Shown: one piece after another, positions 48,646-60,703 of the stretch
How the letters are laid out: each line of letters begins with the position of its first letter
Numbering within the stretch: position 1 is the first letter of the stretch
Source of the DNA: Aestuariibacter sp. GS-14
GTDB lineage: Bacteria > Pseudomonadota > Gammaproteobacteria > Enterobacterales > Alteromonadaceae
DNA length: 64,000 nt
Direction of reading: 5' to 3'
Assembly: GCF_006494365.1 (NCBI RefSeq)
Contig: NZ_VHIP01000002.1
Span: forward strand, 434,001-498,000
Position numbers and translations under genes: made by a program
The notes under the pieces: generated by a model
What the model was told of the DNA's origin: nothing
Databases searched by the model: none
The model's input: only the letters and a program-made list of their open reading frames with translations

Positions 48646-49685
48646 CAGACAGCCATTTCCGTATCGCTTAACGGCATGTGTAACAATGGCACTCCGGCAA
48701 AAAGTAAACACAGGTGGGCGAGTTTGATATAAGGACGTACCACTGATTCCTGTTTAAACAGAAAATCTGCCTGGGTAAGCTGATCGCCAATGCGCGTTAA
48801 TTGTTCGCTGTTCAGTCGCTTTAACGCCTGCTGATAAAAGCCCTGGCGATTTTGCCAGATCCCAAATTTTTGCCACACAATTGGCTGTCGGCTTTGCTGC
48901 AACTGACACACATTCCACAAGGTTTGCCATTCGCGGATCAGCGCCCAAATAATAATGTTTGGCTCAATGCCTTCCGACTCAAGTCGATAGAGCATTTTTA
49001 CACATCGCTCCTTATCGCCCTGTAGCATTACATCGACTAACTGAAACACGTTAAAACGCGATTGATCAACCAGAGCCTGACTCAGTTTTTGTTCGTCAAT
49101 TTGCTTATCGGGGTAGGCCAGAATGAGCTTTTCGATTTCCTGAGCACCCGCCATCAAATTGCCTTCACAGAAATCCGCCAGCATTTTTACGCAACCAGGC
49201 GTGAACTGAAAACCGGATTGTTGTAAGCGTCTTGACAGCCAGCCGGATAAGGCGTTGCCTTCCAGCGGATAGCAAAGGGTAAATGCCCCAATACTATCAA
49301 GCGCTTTGAACCACTTGGTGCGTTGTACATCTTTTCCGATACGGGGGCCGTGAATAATCAACAAGGTATCGGGCGACAGGTTTGCAGCAATGTCTGTAAG
49401 TAGTCCTGCGCCTTCGGTTCCGGGTTTACCGGTAGGTAACTCTAGTTCGATTAGCGTGCGGTCGGCGAATAGCGACATCGCTTGTGTGGCGTCGAGGAGG
49501 GTGTTCCAACTGAAGTCGGTATCCGCTACCAACACTGTGCGTTCAGTAAATCCCTGCTGTTTGGCCTTGCTGCGTAGCGCTTGTAATATTTCAAATTTTT
49601 GCTGCGGCTCATCACCAAAAATCAAATAACACCCCCTGAACTCGCGTTCCAGTGTGGGGATGAATTTGTCGGGGAAAATTTGCAT
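48645..49685 (-). CDS. holA: DNA polymerase III delta subunit
   Basis: Clamp-loader subunit that opens the beta sliding clamp. The 346 residues (E. coli 343) begin MQIFPDKFIPTLEREFRGCYLIFGDEP; LQGDKERCVKMLYRLESEGIEP and IWALIREWQTLWNV lie in the C-terminal collar domain. The start at 49685 is favoured by the family N-terminus; an ATG at 49757 would overlap lptE by many residues. It is located 13 bases after lptE and overlaps nadD. Confidence 0.92.
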   Translation of the reverse strand: MQIFPDKFIPTLEREFRGCYLIFGDEPQQKFEILQALRSKAKQQGFTERTVLVADTDFSWNTLLDATQAMSLFADRTLIELELPTGKPGTEGAGLLTDIAANLSPDTLLIIHGPRIGKDVQRTKWFKALDSIGAFTLCYPLEGNALSGWLSRRLQQSGFQFTPGCVKMLADFCEGNLMAGAQEIEKLILAYPDKQIDEQKLSQALVDQSRFNVFQLVDVMLQGDKERCVKMLYRLESEGIEPNIIIWALIREWQTLWNVCQLQQSRQPIVWQKFGIWQNRQGFYQQALKRLNSEQLTRIGDQLTQADFLFKQESVVRPYIKLAHLCLLFAGVPLLHMPLSDTEMAV

Positions 49686-49698
49686 TGATTGCGAGAGC

Positions 49699-50204
49699 CT
49701 ATAGCTGACCGGATAGCATACGAATAATACGATCGGCTGCTTCTGTACGCATTTCACTTAACACCAGGTTAAGTTCGCGGGATTTTGCCAGCACCTGCTT
49801 GGGGTCATCCTGATATTCCCGCAGCACTTCGAACTGTTGTGACAGCTGACGTCCATCGGGAAAAGTAGCACTGAATCGAACGCCATATATGAGCTCGTAT
49901 TCTGCAACCTGACCGGTTGCAAATACCGACAGTAATCGCCTGTCGAGTTTTTCCGGTTGCAGCGTAAGTGTGATTGTAGTGGCTGATTCGCTTTCGAGTG
50001 CCGTGCTACCGCTGCTAATCTGGTACACCTTCATGCGTGCCAGCACAGATTTTTCCAGAGGAGCAGTTTGCTTACCAGCGACAACCTGCACATAACTGCT
50101 GCCAACGGGTAAGGTTTGCGCATTGCGTAAATGAAACCCACAGCTGGCGGTAACTAACGTTACTGCCAGTGTGAAAATCAATTTTATGGAAAAAAGACGG
50201 CGCA

Positions 50205-50205
<1 letters not shown>
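49699..50205 (-). CDS. lptE: LPS assembly lipoprotein LptE
   Basis: Outer-membrane lipoprotein plugging the LptD barrel for lipopolysaccharide export. 168 residues: the signal peptide ends in a TASC lipobox with Cys at residue 22, followed by the typical GFHLRNAQTLP start of the mature protein. The ATG overlaps the leuS stop by one base (TAATG). The neighbourhood leuS-lptE-holA is diagnostic. Confidence 0.94.
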
Positions 50206-52838
<2,633 letters not shown>

Positions 52839-52983
52839 TTAAACAAATTAACCCGCCGTTATGTGGCAGGTGTGCCTGATATAATAACCCAATAGAATAG
52901 CCTAGCCATGGTACATCTCACAATAGCAGGGGCGCGATTGAACAGGATTTAGTGGTTGATTGCGTGGATTTTAGCCAGTCGGA

Positions 52984-53517
52984 TTAAAATGCGTCTGCCA
53001 AACCCTGCAATTGAAGTCCCTGAACCTGCGCAACAACGGGCGCAAGTTGTGTGTAGCCGTCGGGATGGTAGCCATGAACCCGGTAGGTCATAGTGACTAT
53101 GGTTGCGTCCTTTTCTTCATTGAGTTCAAAAGTGAGTGCCCCGGTTAACCCCATTCCCTGTAGCGGGCCAAGACCACCTGTCATAACGAGTGTTTTTGCA
53201 GGATTAACAAATACCACACGCAGATGTTCTGCAGAACGCTCCCCTGATATTTCACAAAAGCATCCCCCGGCCACAGGGTTTATTGAGAATGTACCTTCTT
53301 TTCCCCACCAACTGTGGTCTTTGGGCCACCAGGTATCTACATCCTCAATCAGTGTTTTCCATACTTGATTGGCATTCGCATCGATGGTGACGGTATTTTC
53401 GGTGATAAAGCCATAGTCTGACTGAGCGACGACTTTGGGTTGTGCGTGGGCAGTACAAAACAGGCCTAGCACACAAATTAATCCAGAGATGATTTTTGAT
53501 AACGTTGATAACGACAT
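52984..53517 (-). CDS. exported SRPBCC (START-like) domain protein
   Basis: 177 residues: a signal peptide (cleavage after CTAHA, about residue 25) followed by an SRPBCC/polyketide-cyclase-like domain. The pattern is VTIDANANQVWKTLIEDVDTWWPKDHSW...GGCFCEI...LRVVFVNPAKTLVMTGGLG...TFELNEEKDATIVTMTYRV. This fold binds hydrophobic ligands; the ligand here is unknown. No clear ribosome site was found, so the start is provisional. It stands alone, divergent from the Lon-like protease gene. Confidence 0.8.
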   Translation of the reverse strand: MSLSTLSKIISGLICVLGLFCTAHAQPKVVAQSDYGFITENTVTIDANANQVWKTLIEDVDTWWPKDHSWWGKEGTFSINPVAGGCFCEISGERSAEHLRVVFVNPAKTLVMTGGLGPLQGMGLTGALTFELNEEKDATIVTMTYRVHGYHPDGYTQLAPVVAQVQGLQLQGLADAF

Positions 53518-53672
53518 TGTGGGTACAGGTGCATTTTATGTAATTTTAGCCAAGGCTAGTACGTTAATTAAGCAAATACAAGAGAATGCAGCATTAGGTT
53601 GGGGAATAGGTTTGACACACCGGCTTAATCAGGATTCACTGTACAAAACAGCAATAAAGAAGAACAACACTT

Positions 53673-56057
53673 ATGACCTGGGAGCGTTTGAGCGCAACAC
53701 AGCTTACGCCTTCAATCAATCGCCGAACCATTAATCAGGCGTTAAAAGACGACACTGCCTTAAGTTCAACCTTTATTGGGCAAGAACGGGCACGCGAGGC
53801 ACTTACTTTTGGGTTGAGCGTGGATTCAACCGGATACAACCTGTTCGTTATGGGCGAACATGCGACGGGTCGTTTCACTCTGGTTAAAGAGTACGTTGAG
53901 CGCCACGTTAGTCAGTTATCTACGCCGGATGACTGGTGTATTATTAATAACTTTGAAGAAGAACGTGAACCACTGGTGTTGCGTATGCATCCGGGCGGGG
54001 CCCGTGTGTTCGCAAAAGACATGAGTAATCTGCTTGATGAGTTACTCGACACCTTTCCGGCGGCCTTCGACAATCCCGGTTATTTGCGTAAAAAAGCGGC
54101 TATTGCCCGCAATTTCGAGCAAAAATACGACGAAGCCTTAAACGCGGTGGAGCGTTATGCTCAGGCCAACTCGGTAGCGATGTACGAAGAACAGGGCACC
54201 GTAACATTTTCGCCCATAATCGACGATAAACCCCTTGCTGATACTGAATTTGCCAGCTTATCGGATGATCAGCGCAAGTATTTTTATCAACTGATTGACG
54301 AGCTGGAAAACCGTTTGAGTGAGAGTCTGATTGCGCTGCCTGCCTGGAAGCGCGAAAACTCAGAACAACTCAGAGCACTCAATCGCAGTACGGCAGAGCA
54401 GGGAATTCGCCCATTGCTGAAGGACCTGGAGCACAAGTACGCGTCTGATTTGGGGATCCTGAAACATCTGCGGCAAATTAAACCGCATTTGATTGAAGCG
54501 GTGGTGTCTTTTCTTACTGAAGACAAGGGCGAAAAGCTCGACGAGCGTGAGCGCCGTGTTTATCTGGAAGAATTGTTTTTACCCAATGTCATTTGTGCGC
54601 ATGGTCTTGATTCTGGTGCGCCAGTGATTTACGAACCCAATCCTACCTATCAGAATTTATTTGGCTCGATAGAATACACCCATGTCAGTGGCGCCGTTTA
54701 TACCAATCACAGGATGATTCGGCCCGGTGCATTGCACCGCGCAAATGGCGGCTATTTATTACTGGATGCTGACCATTTGCTGCATCAGCCGTATGTTTGG
54801 GATGCACTTAAACTGGCTATTAAATTTGGCAAATTAAAAATGGATCTGCCGCAGCAGGACATTGGTATGGTGAATGCCATGACGCTGATGCCGCAGACGA
54901 TAGATTTGAAAATTAAAGTGATCCTGCTCGGTTCTCGGGATTTGTATTACACCCTACAGGATTACGACTCCGAGTTTAATGAGCTGTTTCGTGTGCTGGT
55001 GGATTTTGATCATGAAATTGACGCCACCCGGCAGAATGTGTTTGATTTTGTCGGCCGGGTTCGCAAGAAAGTACAAAGCCTGGGATTAAAGGGCATTACC
55101 AATCAGGCCATGTACCGGTTAGTCGAATATTCTCTGCGGATGGCAGAGCATCAGGAAAAACTGTCAGCGCATTTTGCCGATGTAATTGAACTGTTGAATG
55201 AAGCGCATTACTTTTGCGGTGTAGTGAACGATAGTGTGTTGGATCTGGGGCATCTTAACAGTGCTCTGATGGCCAAGAAGCGCCGCACCGGCCGGGTAAG
55301 CGATTCCTTGTTAAATGACATCAAGGAAGGTCAGGTACTAATTGCAACCGACGGTAAAGCGATCGGCAAAGTGAATGGCTTAACGGTGATGGATATCGGT
55401 GACAGTGCATTTGGCACACCCGCCCGCATCACGGCGACGGTTTACGCTGGCGCAAGTGGGGTAGTAGACATTGAGCGTGAAGTAGAACTGGGGCAGTCTA
55501 TTCATTCAAAAGGGGTGATGTTGCTAACCGGGTATTTAGGTAATAAATATGCGCAGTCGTTTCCACTCACGTTATCGGCCAATATCGCGCTGGAACAGTC
55601 ATACGGTCACATTGATGGCGATAGTGCCTCACTCGGCGAATTGGTTGCGTTAATTTCAGCTATTACTGATATACCCATTCGTCAGTCTTTGGCGATTACC
55701 GGCTCCATCAACCAGTACGGAGAAGTACAGGCGGTGGGTGGTGTGAACGAAAAGATTGAAGGTTTCTTCGACGTATGTCAGCACCGCGGACTTACCGGTG
55801 ACCAAGGCGTTATTATTCCTAAGTCCAATGTAAAACATTTGGTACTGGATAAAGCGGTAGTTGAAGCGGTAAAGAAAAAGCAGTTTGCCATTTATTGTGT
55901 TGAAACGGTTGATGACGCGTTGGAATTGCTAATGGAGCGCGAGGCTGGTGTGTTATCTACGCGTTTCCGTTACCCCAAAAACTCAGTCAATGATCTGGCG
56001 GTAAAACGTTTGTATGAAATAGCGTGCATTGTGAATGGCGGTGACGATGAGCGCTGA
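53673..56057 (+). CDS. Lon-family protease with divergent AAA region (YcbZ/LonB-like)
   Basis: 794-residue cytoplasmic protease related to E. coli YcbZ. The N-terminal part carries IGQERAREALTFGLSVDSTGYNLFVMGEHATGR, a degenerate nucleotide-binding region without a standard GxxxxGKT. The middle retains NGGYLLLDADHLL, a Walker B-like helix, and LLGSRDLYY. The C-terminal Lon domain has the catalytic dyad S653 (GDSASLGEL) and K694 (GGVNEKIEGFFD). ATP hydrolysis may be reduced or lost given the altered P-loop. No Shine-Dalgarno is evident. A strong terminator follows. Confidence 0.92.
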   Translation: MTWERLSATQLTPSINRRTINQALKDDTALSSTFIGQERAREALTFGLSVDSTGYNLFVMGEHATGRFTLVKEYVERHVSQLSTPDDWCIINNFEEEREPLVLRMHPGGARVFAKDMSNLLDELLDTFPAAFDNPGYLRKKAAIARNFEQKYDEALNAVERYAQANSVAMYEEQGTVTFSPIIDDKPLADTEFASLSDDQRKYFYQLIDELENRLSESLIALPAWKRENSEQLRALNRSTAEQGIRPLLKDLEHKYASDLGILKHLRQIKPHLIEAVVSFLTEDKGEKLDERERRVYLEELFLPNVICAHGLDSGAPVIYEPNPTYQNLFGSIEYTHVSGAVYTNHRMIRPGALHRANGGYLLLDADHLLHQPYVWDALKLAIKFGKLKMDLPQQDIGMVNAMTLMPQTIDLKIKVILLGSRDLYYTLQDYDSEFNELFRVLVDFDHEIDATRQNVFDFVGRVRKKVQSLGLKGITNQAMYRLVEYSLRMAEHQEKLSAHFADVIELLNEAHYFCGVVNDSVLDLGHLNSALMAKKRRTGRVSDSLLNDIKEGQVLIATDGKAIGKVNGLTVMDIGDSAFGTPARITATVYAGASGVVDIEREVELGQSIHSKGVMLLTGYLGNKYAQSFPLTLSANIALEQSYGHIDGDSASLGELVALISAITDIPIRQSLAITGSINQYGEVQAVGGVNEKIEGFFDVCQHRGLTGDQGVIIPKSNVKHLVLDKAVVEAVKKKQFAIYCVETVDDALELLMEREAGVLSTRFRYPKNSVNDLAVKRLYEIACIVNGGDDER

Positions 56058-56095
56058 AAACGCGTAAATTACACAAATAAAATTGGTATAAAGCA

Positions 56096-56125
56096 AACAG
56101 GCCGCTCAAATTGAGCGGCCTGTTA
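56096..56125. terminator. intrinsic terminator between the Lon-like gene and the SDR gene
   Basis: AACAGGCCGCTCAA followed at once by TTGAGCGGCCTGTT and TTATTTT: a near-perfect long palindrome in a convergent spacer, usable from either side. Confidence 0.9.
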
Positions 56126-56142
56126 TTATTTTAGCGTAATAA

Positions 56143-56910
56143 TTATTTTGGCGGCATGCGTAGCGCGCCGTCGAGGCGGATGGTTTCGCCGTTTATGTAA
56201 CCGTTTTGAATAATGTGCAACACCAGGCTGGCGAATTCTTCCGGGAATCCCAGACGCTTAGGGTTTGGTACATTTGCACTGAGTGCATCCTGAACGTTTT
56301 GCGGCATGGCTAACAGCAATGGCGTGCCCATCACACCCGGGGCAATACTGTTAACCCTGATACCTAAAGGCGCAAGATCACGCGCCATGGGCAAAGTGAG
56401 ACCGATAATACCCGCTTTGCTCGCCGCATAGGCTGTTTGGCCGATTTGGCCCTCATATCCTGCGATAGACGCTGTATTGATGATCACACCACGTGCTTCA
56501 TCAACCATCTCATTGCCCGCCATACTGGCAGCGACTAACCGACACACATTAAATGTGCCAATTAAATTGATATTAATCGTTTTACTGAAGTCTTCCAGAC
56601 TTGCGGGGTTGCCAGCTTTATCGAGAATACGTCCAGCTGGAGCAATACCAGCACAGTTTACGCAAACAGTAATGGCGCCAAAACGCGCATAGGCTTTATC
56701 CAGTGCTGCTTCAACATCGAGTTGTTGCGTAACGTCTGTGCGCACAAACATCGCTTGTTCGCCTAATTCGCTTACCCGCTGCGCGCCCAGTTTTTCGTTC
56801 AGATCCAGCAGGACGACATTGGCGCCCGCTGCCACCAGGGCTTTGGCCGTAGCGTGACCGAGCCCTGAACACCCACCTGTAATCAGTGCGGTTTGATTTG
56901 ATAACTGCAT
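56143..56910 (-). CDS. short-chain dehydrogenase, 3-hydroxyacyl-CoA dehydrogenase type II-like
   Basis: 255-residue SDR. The cofactor motif TGGCSGLG is at residues 11-18, LDLN after beta-2 favours NAD(H), and NCAGI and NTASIAGYEG follow. The catalytic Y161 and K165 are in TAYAASKAG, and SIAPGVMGTPLL and RLDGALRM lie near the end. This pattern, including the long PAGRILDKAG insert, is that of HSD17B10/type II 3-hydroxyacyl-CoA dehydrogenases that act in branched-chain and fatty acid breakdown. The specific substrate is inferred from family resemblance. It stands alone. Confidence 0.9.
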   Translation of the reverse strand: MQLSNQTALITGGCSGLGHATAKALVAAGANVVLLDLNEKLGAQRVSELGEQAMFVRTDVTQQLDVEAALDKAYARFGAITVCVNCAGIAPAGRILDKAGNPASLEDFSKTININLIGTFNVCRLVAASMAGNEMVDEARGVIINTASIAGYEGQIGQTAYAASKAGIIGLTLPMARDLAPLGIRVNSIAPGVMGTPLLLAMPQNVQDALSANVPNPKRLGFPEEFASLVLHIIQNGYINGETIRLDGALRMPPK

Positions 56911-56997
56911 GAGGAGTATTCCGTTGTAATGATAATGTAAACAGGGAGTTTACCTTACGTTAACGGAAAGGGAAGGTTAGGCAGGCAGAGCGTTGTT

Positions 56998-57291
56998 TTA
57001 TTTTGGCAACTGAATTTTACGCTCTTCGCTTTGTTTAAACAGAACCAGGGTGTGGCCTATCACCTGAAGTTTCTCGGCGGATGTTTCACGCACGATAGCA
57101 TCCATGATCAACGCTTTTTCTTCGCGGTCGTCAGTAGGTACTTTTACCTTAATCAGCTCATGGTAATTCAGGGCATTGTCAATTTCAGCCAACACGCCTT
57201 CGGTCAAGCCGTTTGCGCCTAGCTGTACAACAGGCTTAAGCGGGTGAGCCAGGCCTTTTAAAAACTGTTTTTGTTTATTTGATAATTTCAT
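56998..57291 (-). CDS. yhbY: ribosome-assembly RNA-binding protein YhbY
   Basis: CRM-domain RNA-binding protein associated with the 50S precursor. The 97 residues begin MKLSNKQKQFLKGLAHPLKPVVQLGANGLTEGV; the central KVPTDDREEKALIMDAIV and terminal GHTLVLFKQSEERKIQLP follow. The start at 57291 matches E. coli YhbY, while an ATG at 57393 adds 34 residues of no family character. It is divergent from ftsH, but the rlmE gene that usually lies between them is missing. Confidence 0.95.
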   Translation of the reverse strand: MKLSNKQKQFLKGLAHPLKPVVQLGANGLTEGVLAEIDNALNYHELIKVKVPTDDREEKALIMDAIVRETSAEKLQVIGHTLVLFKQSEERKIQLPK

Positions 57292-57796
57292 CTGTGGGTT
57301 TTTCTTACAATTTAAATTCAAAGTCTGTCTTGAAAACGCGTATTCTAACGCCATCTTGACTACAATCCTAATGACATTGTGCGGTAAATTCAAAAAAGAC
57401 GGTTTTTGCGATTATACAAATCGATTTTTTGGTTGCACACCCTGTGTTGAGATTCTGGCATTATTATTGATGCATTGCGTTAGTAACACGTAATTAATTT
57501 GAACGGTAATGTCAGGAAACACGTACAAACCTTGTTATAAGGGCGAATGCAAGCAACGGCGTTACGTGAGACATGCCGGGTTTTATGGAAATCTGAGTTG
57601 CCGGTAAAGTGGTATGTGCGCTCAGACATGGCTTGTTACCTGAACCTGGGCGCGTATTAATGGTCTATTGGTAGCAAGCATATATAAAGTGTAGTACTCT
57701 TGAGGTATCGCATTTTTTGTGACACTCACCGGTAGTCAAGGTGGCGCAAATCGGCGCCATTGTTGAACGGGTGGTTTTTTACAGAGGTTAGTAGCA
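57292..57796. other. yhbY/ftsH intergenic region without gene
   Basis: 505 bases where many gammaproteobacteria carry rlmE (about 630 bp). No ORF of useful length, no SAM-methyltransferase motif and no readable remnant of RlmE was found in any frame. A small palindrome TGGCGC/GCGCCA lies at 57742-57759. The ftsH ribosome site GAGG is at the right end. Confidence 0.6.
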
Positions 57797-59743
57797 TTGA
57801 GCGACATGGCAAAAAACTTAATCTTGTGGTTGATTATTGCAGTGGTGTTGATGGCTGTTTTTCAGAGCTTTTCACCTGGCGAGTCCAGCCGCGCACAAAC
57901 TGATTACACAACGTTTCTAAAGGAAGTGAAGCAAGGGCAAATTCGTGAAGTGCGGATAAGCAGCGAAACCCGCGAAATTCGCGGCGTCAAGCGCTCTGGC
58001 GACACCTTCAAAACCTTTATTCCCTATTTTGACGACCAGTTAATAAGCGACCTGGTTAAACAAGACGTGACTGTATTGGGTGAACCACCAGAGCAGCCGT
58101 CAATTTTTGCGTCTATCTTCATTTCCTGGTTCCCAATGCTACTGCTTATTGCTGTGTGGATTTTCTTCATGCGCCAGATGCAGGGTGGTGGTGGCCGTGG
58201 CGCTATGTCGTTTGGCAAAAGCAAAGCTCGTCTGCTCAGTGAAGACCAAATCAAAACAACCTTTGCCGATGTGGCAGGCTGTGACGAAGCAAAAGAAGAT
58301 GTTGCAGAGTTGGTTGACTTCCTGCGTGACCCTTCAAAATTCCAAAAGCTTGGCGGTAAAATTCCAAAAGGCGTATTAATGGTTGGTCCGCCGGGAACGG
58401 GTAAAACACTGCTGGCAAAAGCCATTGCGGGTGAAGCAAAAGTTCCGTTCTTTACTATTTCAGGTTCTGATTTCGTAGAAATGTTTGTGGGTGTGGGTGC
58501 TTCCCGTGTTCGTGACATGTTTGAACAAGCGCGCAAAGCCGCACCTTGTATCATCTTTATTGACGAAATTGACGCGGTAGGCCGTCAGCGTGGTGCCGGA
58601 TTAGGCGGAGGCCACGACGAGCGCGAGCAAACACTGAACCAAATGCTGGTTGAAATGGACGGCTTTGAAGGTCATGAGGGCATTATTGTGATTGCCGCCA
58701 CTAACCGCCCGGATGTACTGGACCCAGCCTTGTTGCGTCCTGGTCGTTTTGATCGTCAGGTTGTGGTTGGTTTGCCGGATATTCGCGGTCGTGAACAAAT
58801 TCTTAAAGTACATATTCGCAAAGTACCGGTTGCCGATGACGTTAAGCCTTCTGTCATTGCGCGTGGTACACCTGGCTTCTCGGGTGCTGACCTGGCAAAC
58901 CTGGTGAACGAAGCAGCTTTATTTGCTGCTCGTGCAAACCGCCGTCTGGTGTCGATGGAAGAGTTTGAAAAAGCCAAAGATAAAATCATGATGGGTTCTG
59001 AGCGCAAGTCAATGGTAATGTCTGAAGAAGAGAAAACCATGACTGCATACCACGAGGCTGGCCACGCTATAGTGGGTCGCCTGGTACCTGAACATGACCC
59101 GGTTTACAAGGTATCTATTATTCCGCGCGGACGTGCGCTGGGTGTAACCATGTATCTGCCTGAGCAGGACCGCGTTAGCCACACCAAACAACATCTGGAA
59201 TGTATGATATCCAGTTTGTTCGGTGGACGTCTGGCAGAAGCCATTATTTATGGCAATGATAAAGTCACCACTGGTGCGTCAAATGATATTGAACGCGCTA
59301 CTGACATTGCCCGCAAAATGGTAACGCAATGGGGCTTATCTGACAAAATGGGTCCAATGCTGTACGCGGAGGAAGAAGGTGAAGTATTCCTGGGCAGATC
59401 TATGTCCAAGGCTTCTCATATGTCAGATGATACCGCTCGCGCTATTGACGCAGAAATCAAGTCGGTTATTGATCGTAACTACGATCGGGCCAAGCAAATT
59501 CTGGAAGAGAATATTGATATTCTTCATTCCATGAAAGATGCATTAATGAAGTATGAAACCATTGATGCTAAGCAGATTGACGATTTGATGGCTCGTCGTG
59601 ATGTTCGCCCACCAGCAGGCTGGGATGACCGTTCATCGGATGGTGGTAAGCCAAGTGGCGGTGCAACGGTAAAAGACAGTGACATTGCCCGCGACACCAC
59701 AGATAAACCTGCTGTTGGCAAACCAGGTGACTTGCCAGGTTAA
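57797..59743 (+). CDS. ftsH: ATP-dependent zinc metalloprotease FtsH
   Basis: Membrane-anchored AAA protease degrading misassembled membrane proteins and regulators such as LpxC. The 648 residues have two N-terminal membrane helices flanking a periplasmic domain, Walker A GPPGTGKT at 197-204, Walker [10 protein letters not shown], and the zinc site H419-E-A-G-H423. The tail [15 protein letters not shown] is close to E. coli. Start TTG 57797 follows GAGG at nine bases; ATG 57806 would match the E. coli N-terminus MAKNLILW but is farther from the ribosome site. It heads ftsH-folP-glmM-tpiA-secG. Confidence 0.97.
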   Translation: MSDMAKNLILWLIIAVVLMAVFQSFSPGESSRAQTDYTTFLKEVKQGQIREVRISSETREIRGVKRSGDTFKTFIPYFDDQLISDLVKQDVTVLGEPPEQPSIFASIFISWFPMLLLIAVWIFFMRQMQGGGGRGAMSFGKSKARLLSEDQIKTTFADVAGCDEAKEDVAELVDFLRDPSKFQKLGGKIPKGVLMVGPPGTGKTLLAKAIAGEAKVPFFTISGSDFVEMFVGVGASRVRDMFEQARKAAPCIIFIDEIDAVGRQRGAGLGGGHDEREQTLNQMLVEMDGFEGHEGIIVIAATNRPDVLDPALLRPGRFDRQVVVGLPDIRGREQILKVHIRKVPVADDVKPSVIARGTPGFSGADLANLVNEAALFAARANRRLVSMEEFEKAKDKIMMGSERKSMVMSEEEKTMTAYHEAGHAIVGRLVPEHDPVYKVSIIPRGRALGVTMYLPEQDRVSHTKQHLECMISSLFGGRLAEAIIYGNDKVTTGASNDIERATDIARKMVTQWGLSDKMGPMLYAEEEGEVFLGRSMSKASHMSDDTARAIDAEIKSVIDRNYDRAKQILEENIDILHSMKDALMKYETIDAKQIDDLMARRDVRPPAGWDDRSSDGGKPSGGATVKDSDIARDTTDKPAVGKPGDLPG

Positions 59744-59760
59744 GGTTTAACAGTAATAGA

Positions 59761-59787
59761 AAAGCGCCGAAACCGGCGCTTTTTTTG
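59761..59787 (+). terminator. intrinsic terminator of ftsH
   Basis: AAAGCGCCG, loop AAAC, CGGCGCTTTTTTT, 18 bases after the ftsH stop: compact stem and long T-tract. Confidence 0.92.
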
Positions 59788-59863
59788 TTATGCTTGCAAT
59801 ATCAGTCCAGTGTCCAATCTGATTTTCATCGAAAGAAGTGCTGGCAAATTCAATGGTATCAAT

Positions 59864-60694
59864 ATGCAAATAAGGCATTTAGTACTTAGCCGAACCTCGC
59901 CCCAGGTTATGGGCATTCTCAATGTAACACCTGATTCATTTTCTGATGGTGGTAGACACAATTCTATAGACAATGCGCTCACGCAGGCTTTAGCCATGGA
60001 GTCTGAGGGGGCAACCATTATTGATATTGGTGGTGAATCAACCCGCCCTGGTGCCCCAGAAGTGACTATTGATGAGGAGTTGCGCAGAGTAGTACCGGTA
60101 GTAGAAGCTATTCGTAAACATTCTGACGTCATCATTTCTATAGATACCAGTAAGCCTGAAATAATGGATGCTGCCCTTCACGCTGGTGCTGATTTTATTA
60201 ATGACGTTAGGGCCTTACAGTTACCCGGTGCGCTGGATGTTGTAGCAAAGCACGGTGTTCCTGTGTGCTTAATGCACATGCAGGGTGATCCAGCCAGTAT
60301 GCAGAATAAACCAGTGTATAGTGATGTTACTGCTGAGGTTGAAGCATTTTTAATCAGTCGCATAAATGCGTGTATTGACGCCGGCATTGATAAAAACAAA
60401 ATCCTGCTTGACCCGGGTTTTGGCTTCGGTAAAACTCTTGAGCACAATTATGCGTTACTCGCTGATTTGCCTTTATTCCACCGTTTCGGGATGCCTTTGT
60501 TAATTGGTATGTCTCGTAAATCGATGATAGGGCAGGTCATCAATAAACCTGTTGATCAGCGTTTAGCCGGCAGCCTGGCACTGGCCACTATTGCAGCACA
60601 GATGGGCGCGCACATTTTGCGGGTTCACGATGTTGCGCAAACGCGTGATGTGATTGCAATAGTAAACGCATTTAATAAGTACAAAAAACAATAA
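59864..60694 (+). CDS. folP: dihydropteroate synthase
   Basis: Condenses p-aminobenzoate with the pterin pyrophosphate in folate synthesis; the sulfonamide target. The 276 residues have VMGILNVTPDSFSDGG near 16-31, the second signature GATIIDIGGESTRPGA, and later DPGFGFGKTLEHNY and GMSRKSMIG (pterin/phosphate site). The ATG at 59864 gives the family length. A GTG at 59810 would add 18 residues and lies close to the terminator, so it is less likely. It is nine bases before glmM. Confidence 0.95.
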   Translation: MQIRHLVLSRTSPQVMGILNVTPDSFSDGGRHNSIDNALTQALAMESEGATIIDIGGESTRPGAPEVTIDEELRRVVPVVEAIRKHSDVIISIDTSKPEIMDAALHAGADFINDVRALQLPGALDVVAKHGVPVCLMHMQGDPASMQNKPVYSDVTAEVEAFLISRINACIDAGIDKNKILLDPGFGFGKTLEHNYALLADLPLFHRFGMPLLIGMSRKSMIGQVINKPVDQRLAGSLALATIAAQMGAHILRVHDVAQTRDVIAIVNAFNKYKKQ

Positions 60695-60703
60695 GGGGAT
60701 CCC

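Noticed and set aside
58024-58554. 176-codon antisense ORF within ftsH
   Set aside because: It coincides with the conserved AAA domain of FtsH on the other strand and has no ribosome site or family features.
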